In this document: one piece after another, positions 12,809 to 13,053 of the stretch
How the letters are laid out: each line of letters begins with the position of its first letter
Numbering within the stretch: position 1 is the stretch's first letter
Assembly (NCBI GenBank): GCA_021797365.1
Contig: JAJZZU010000037.1
Location: 1 to 13,053 of the forward strand
Direction: 5' to 3'
Length of the DNA: 13,053 nucleotides
Origin: Pseudomonadota bacterium
GTDB lineage: Bacteria > Pseudomonadota > Gammaproteobacteria > Acidiferrobacterales > Acidiferrobacteraceae
Program-made: the position numbers and the translations under genes
Notes under the pieces: model-generated
Database searches by the model: none
The model's input: the letters and a program-made list of their open reading frames with translations, nothing else
What the model was told of the DNA's origin: nothing

Positions 12809-13053
12809 GCGTGTTCAACTTGGTTGTCAGCCGGATCGAGCTGCGCTCGTACGATGCGTACACCGGCCAATCGCAGAGCCTCAAGGTCCTTGTCTGGAGT
12901 GTTTTCATCGGTTACAAGTACAGTGACACGCTCCAGACTGGCCACAACGATTGAGGAACGCTGGCGAAGCTTTCGCCAATCGGCCATGACCACCAACTGT
13001 TCGCAACGGCGGAGCAATCGAACTTGCGATTGGACGATCAGGGGGTCCGCCTC
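12805..13053 (-). CDS. DeoR-family transcriptional regulator, C-terminal part (partial, N-terminus outside window)
   Basis: The - strand frame is open to the window edge, giving about 82 residues. It shows the end of a DeoR effector-binding domain: LLRRCEQLVVMADWRKLRQRS matches the family pattern of a basic helix, a hydrophobic strand then AD.sK; VTVLVTDENTPDKDLEALRLAGVRIVRA matches the closing lvTD......l..l...gi.v. The N-terminal helix-turn-helix is missing. DeoR-type repressors sense phosphorylated sugar intermediates, and RhaR of Rhizobium rhamnose loci belongs to this family, so control of the adjacent rhamnose genes is a reasonable inference. The TAG stop coincides with the CTAG at the outer IS end, so the protein is either exactly complete or has lost a few C-terminal residues. 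Confidence 0.85.
   Translation of the reverse strand, partial: EADPLIVQSQVRLLRRCEQLVVMADWRKLRQRSSIVVASLERVTVLVTDENTPDKDLEALRLAGVRIVRAQLDPADNQVEHA

Noticed and set aside
1..13053. CRISPR array, tRNA or rRNA gene
   Set aside because: No regularly spaced direct repeats, cloverleaf-like segments or rRNA-like stretches were seen on either strand.

Overview
This window looks like part of an L-rhamnose utilisation locus from a GC-rich bacterium. It is probably a proteobacterium: the genes are Gram-negative in style, with a lipoprotein signal peptide, an FMN dehydrogenase close to MdlB of Pseudomonas, and a DeoR-type regulator. No rRNA or other strong taxonomic marker is present, so the lineage is a guess.

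Layout. Bases 1-3345 hold the catabolic arm on the + strand. It starts with the C-terminal short-chain dehydrogenase domain of a protein resembling the fused rhamnulose-1-phosphate aldolase/lactaldehyde dehydrogenase (cut by the window edge). Next come L-rhamnose isomerase of the Pseudomonas stutzeri type, a relic of a second short-chain dehydrogenase, and an FMN-dependent 2-hydroxy-acid (lactate/mandelate) dehydrogenase. After a gap of about 300 bases containing a 16-bp dyad, bases 3647-8517 hold a second + strand group: a secreted clan GH-A glycoside hydrolase of uncertain family, L-rhamnose mutarotase (RhaM), and a large lipoprotein GH3 enzyme with PA14-like, FnIII-like and NEW3-like parts. 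The model is that the envelope hydrolases free sugar from a rhamnose-containing glycan, RhaM and RhaI funnel it inward, the aldolase/dehydrogenase gives lactate, and the FMN enzyme oxidises lactate to pyruvate. No rhamnulokinase, transporter or classical alpha-L-rhamnosidase (GH78/GH106) is visible here.

Bases 8757-12808 are mobile DNA with two nested insertion sequences. The outer one (DDE transposase at 11022-12758) has perfect 18-bp terminal inverted repeats at 8757-8774 and 12791-12808. Only 34 bases inside its left end it is split by a complete 1920-bp ISNCY-like element (8791-10710) with its own inverted repeats and a perfect 6-bp target duplication, TAACTA. The outer element landed exactly at the stop codon of a - strand DeoR-family regulator, whose C-terminal part fills 12805-13053 and runs off the window. 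That regulator was convergent with the sugar cluster and is the obvious candidate for its control.

Base composition varies. The FMN dehydrogenase and the last third of the GH3 gene are very GC-rich, while the clan-A hydrolase and rhaM are much less so, which suggests mosaic assembly. I did not find a CRISPR array, tRNA or a clearly new defence or biosynthetic system. The most interesting items are the unassigned clan-A hydrolase in a rhamnose context, the dehydrogenase relic, and the nested insertion at a stop codon.
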